A stretch of DNA of 64,000 bases, taken from NCBI RefSeq assembly GCF_015714725.1, contig NZ_WBKM01000356.1, forward strand, positions 1 to 64,000. The letters are read 5' to 3'. Shown here piece after piece: positions 63,974 through 64,000 of this stretch. This DNA is from Nostoc sp. WHI (GTDB taxonomy: Bacteria > Cyanobacteriota > Cyanobacteriia > Cyanobacteriales > Nostocaceae). Position 1 is the first letter of the stretch; every line of letters begins with the position of its first letter. Both the position numbers and the translations under genes were made by a program. The notes under the pieces are model-generated. The model saw only the letters and a program-made list of their open reading frames with translations, was not told the origin of the DNA and ran no database searches.

Positions 63974-64000
63974 ACGTAAATGTCGGTTAAGGGTGGGAGC

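Overview
The window is a piece of a filamentous, probably heterocyst-forming cyanobacterium (Nostoc/Anabaena-like). The evidence is internal: photosystem II genes (psbO, psb27), the phycobilisome-degradation gene nblA, a xisI gene, a PEP-CTERM protein, very frequent HIP1 sites (GCGATCGC), heptanucleotide tandem repeats and many small palindromic transposon-like repeats. No rRNA, convincing tRNA or CRISPR array was seen.

Layout. 0-7 kb: GatD-type amidotransferase, an IS630 remnant hit by a small inverted-repeat element, purK with a pentapeptide-repeat gene, nblA, psbO and small conserved genes. 7-14 kb: ftsQ and ftsZ, separated by a TnpB-only IS200/IS605-type element that also carries a tiny divergent ribbon-helix-helix gene; then gshB. 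14-24 kb: RhlE-type RNA helicase, thioredoxin-domain protein, VapBC, mobA, hydrolase, GHL10 protein, psb27, cofH. 23.6-33 kb: a large membrane protein followed by a metal island: CbtB-like protein and a membrane partner, then, divergently, multicopper oxidase, helix-hairpin-helix/EfeO-like lipoprotein, ferritin-like protein and FTR1 iron permease, and finally a metal-chelate-binding lipoprotein. 33-43 kb: hsdS-hsdM pair, polA, PEP-CTERM protein, xisI with a stub of xisH, ispH, GDSL esterase. 43-47 kb: a decayed ammonium-transporter array with one intact copy, two broken copies and an IS4-type remnant. 47-55.5 kb: YnfA and DUF2809 proteins, a carbohydrate run (SDR dehydrogenase, amylo-1,6-glucosidase, GH63 glucosidase), and an aquaporin with altered NPA motifs. 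55.5-64 kb: several genes broken by internal deletion (M24 peptidase, PGM1-type ligase), an AraC regulator, Uma2 nuclease, and a YgjP-like metallopeptidase with type I hsdR.

Working together: the 28-32 kb genes look like a periplasmic iron oxidation, capture, permeation and storage route. A 7-1-7 palindrome of Fur-box geometry lies between the best promoter and the first start codon. The resemblance is to EfeUO/Fet3-Ftr1 logic; the regulation is inferred.

Mobile DNA is the other theme. At least three short non-autonomous element families can be defined from this window alone by terminal inverted repeats plus target duplications: about 93 bp with 5-bp duplications, exactly 102 bp with 10-bp duplications, and about 200 bp with 11-bp duplications. 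They sit beside, and in places reshape, genes: one lies at the nblA stop codon, one abuts the xisH stub, one provides the last codons of the Uma2 gene, and a palindromic repeat is read in frame inside hsdR. Starts were moved from the longest reading frame where a ribosome-binding site or family length supported it. All calls rest on reading the sequence; no database search was possible.
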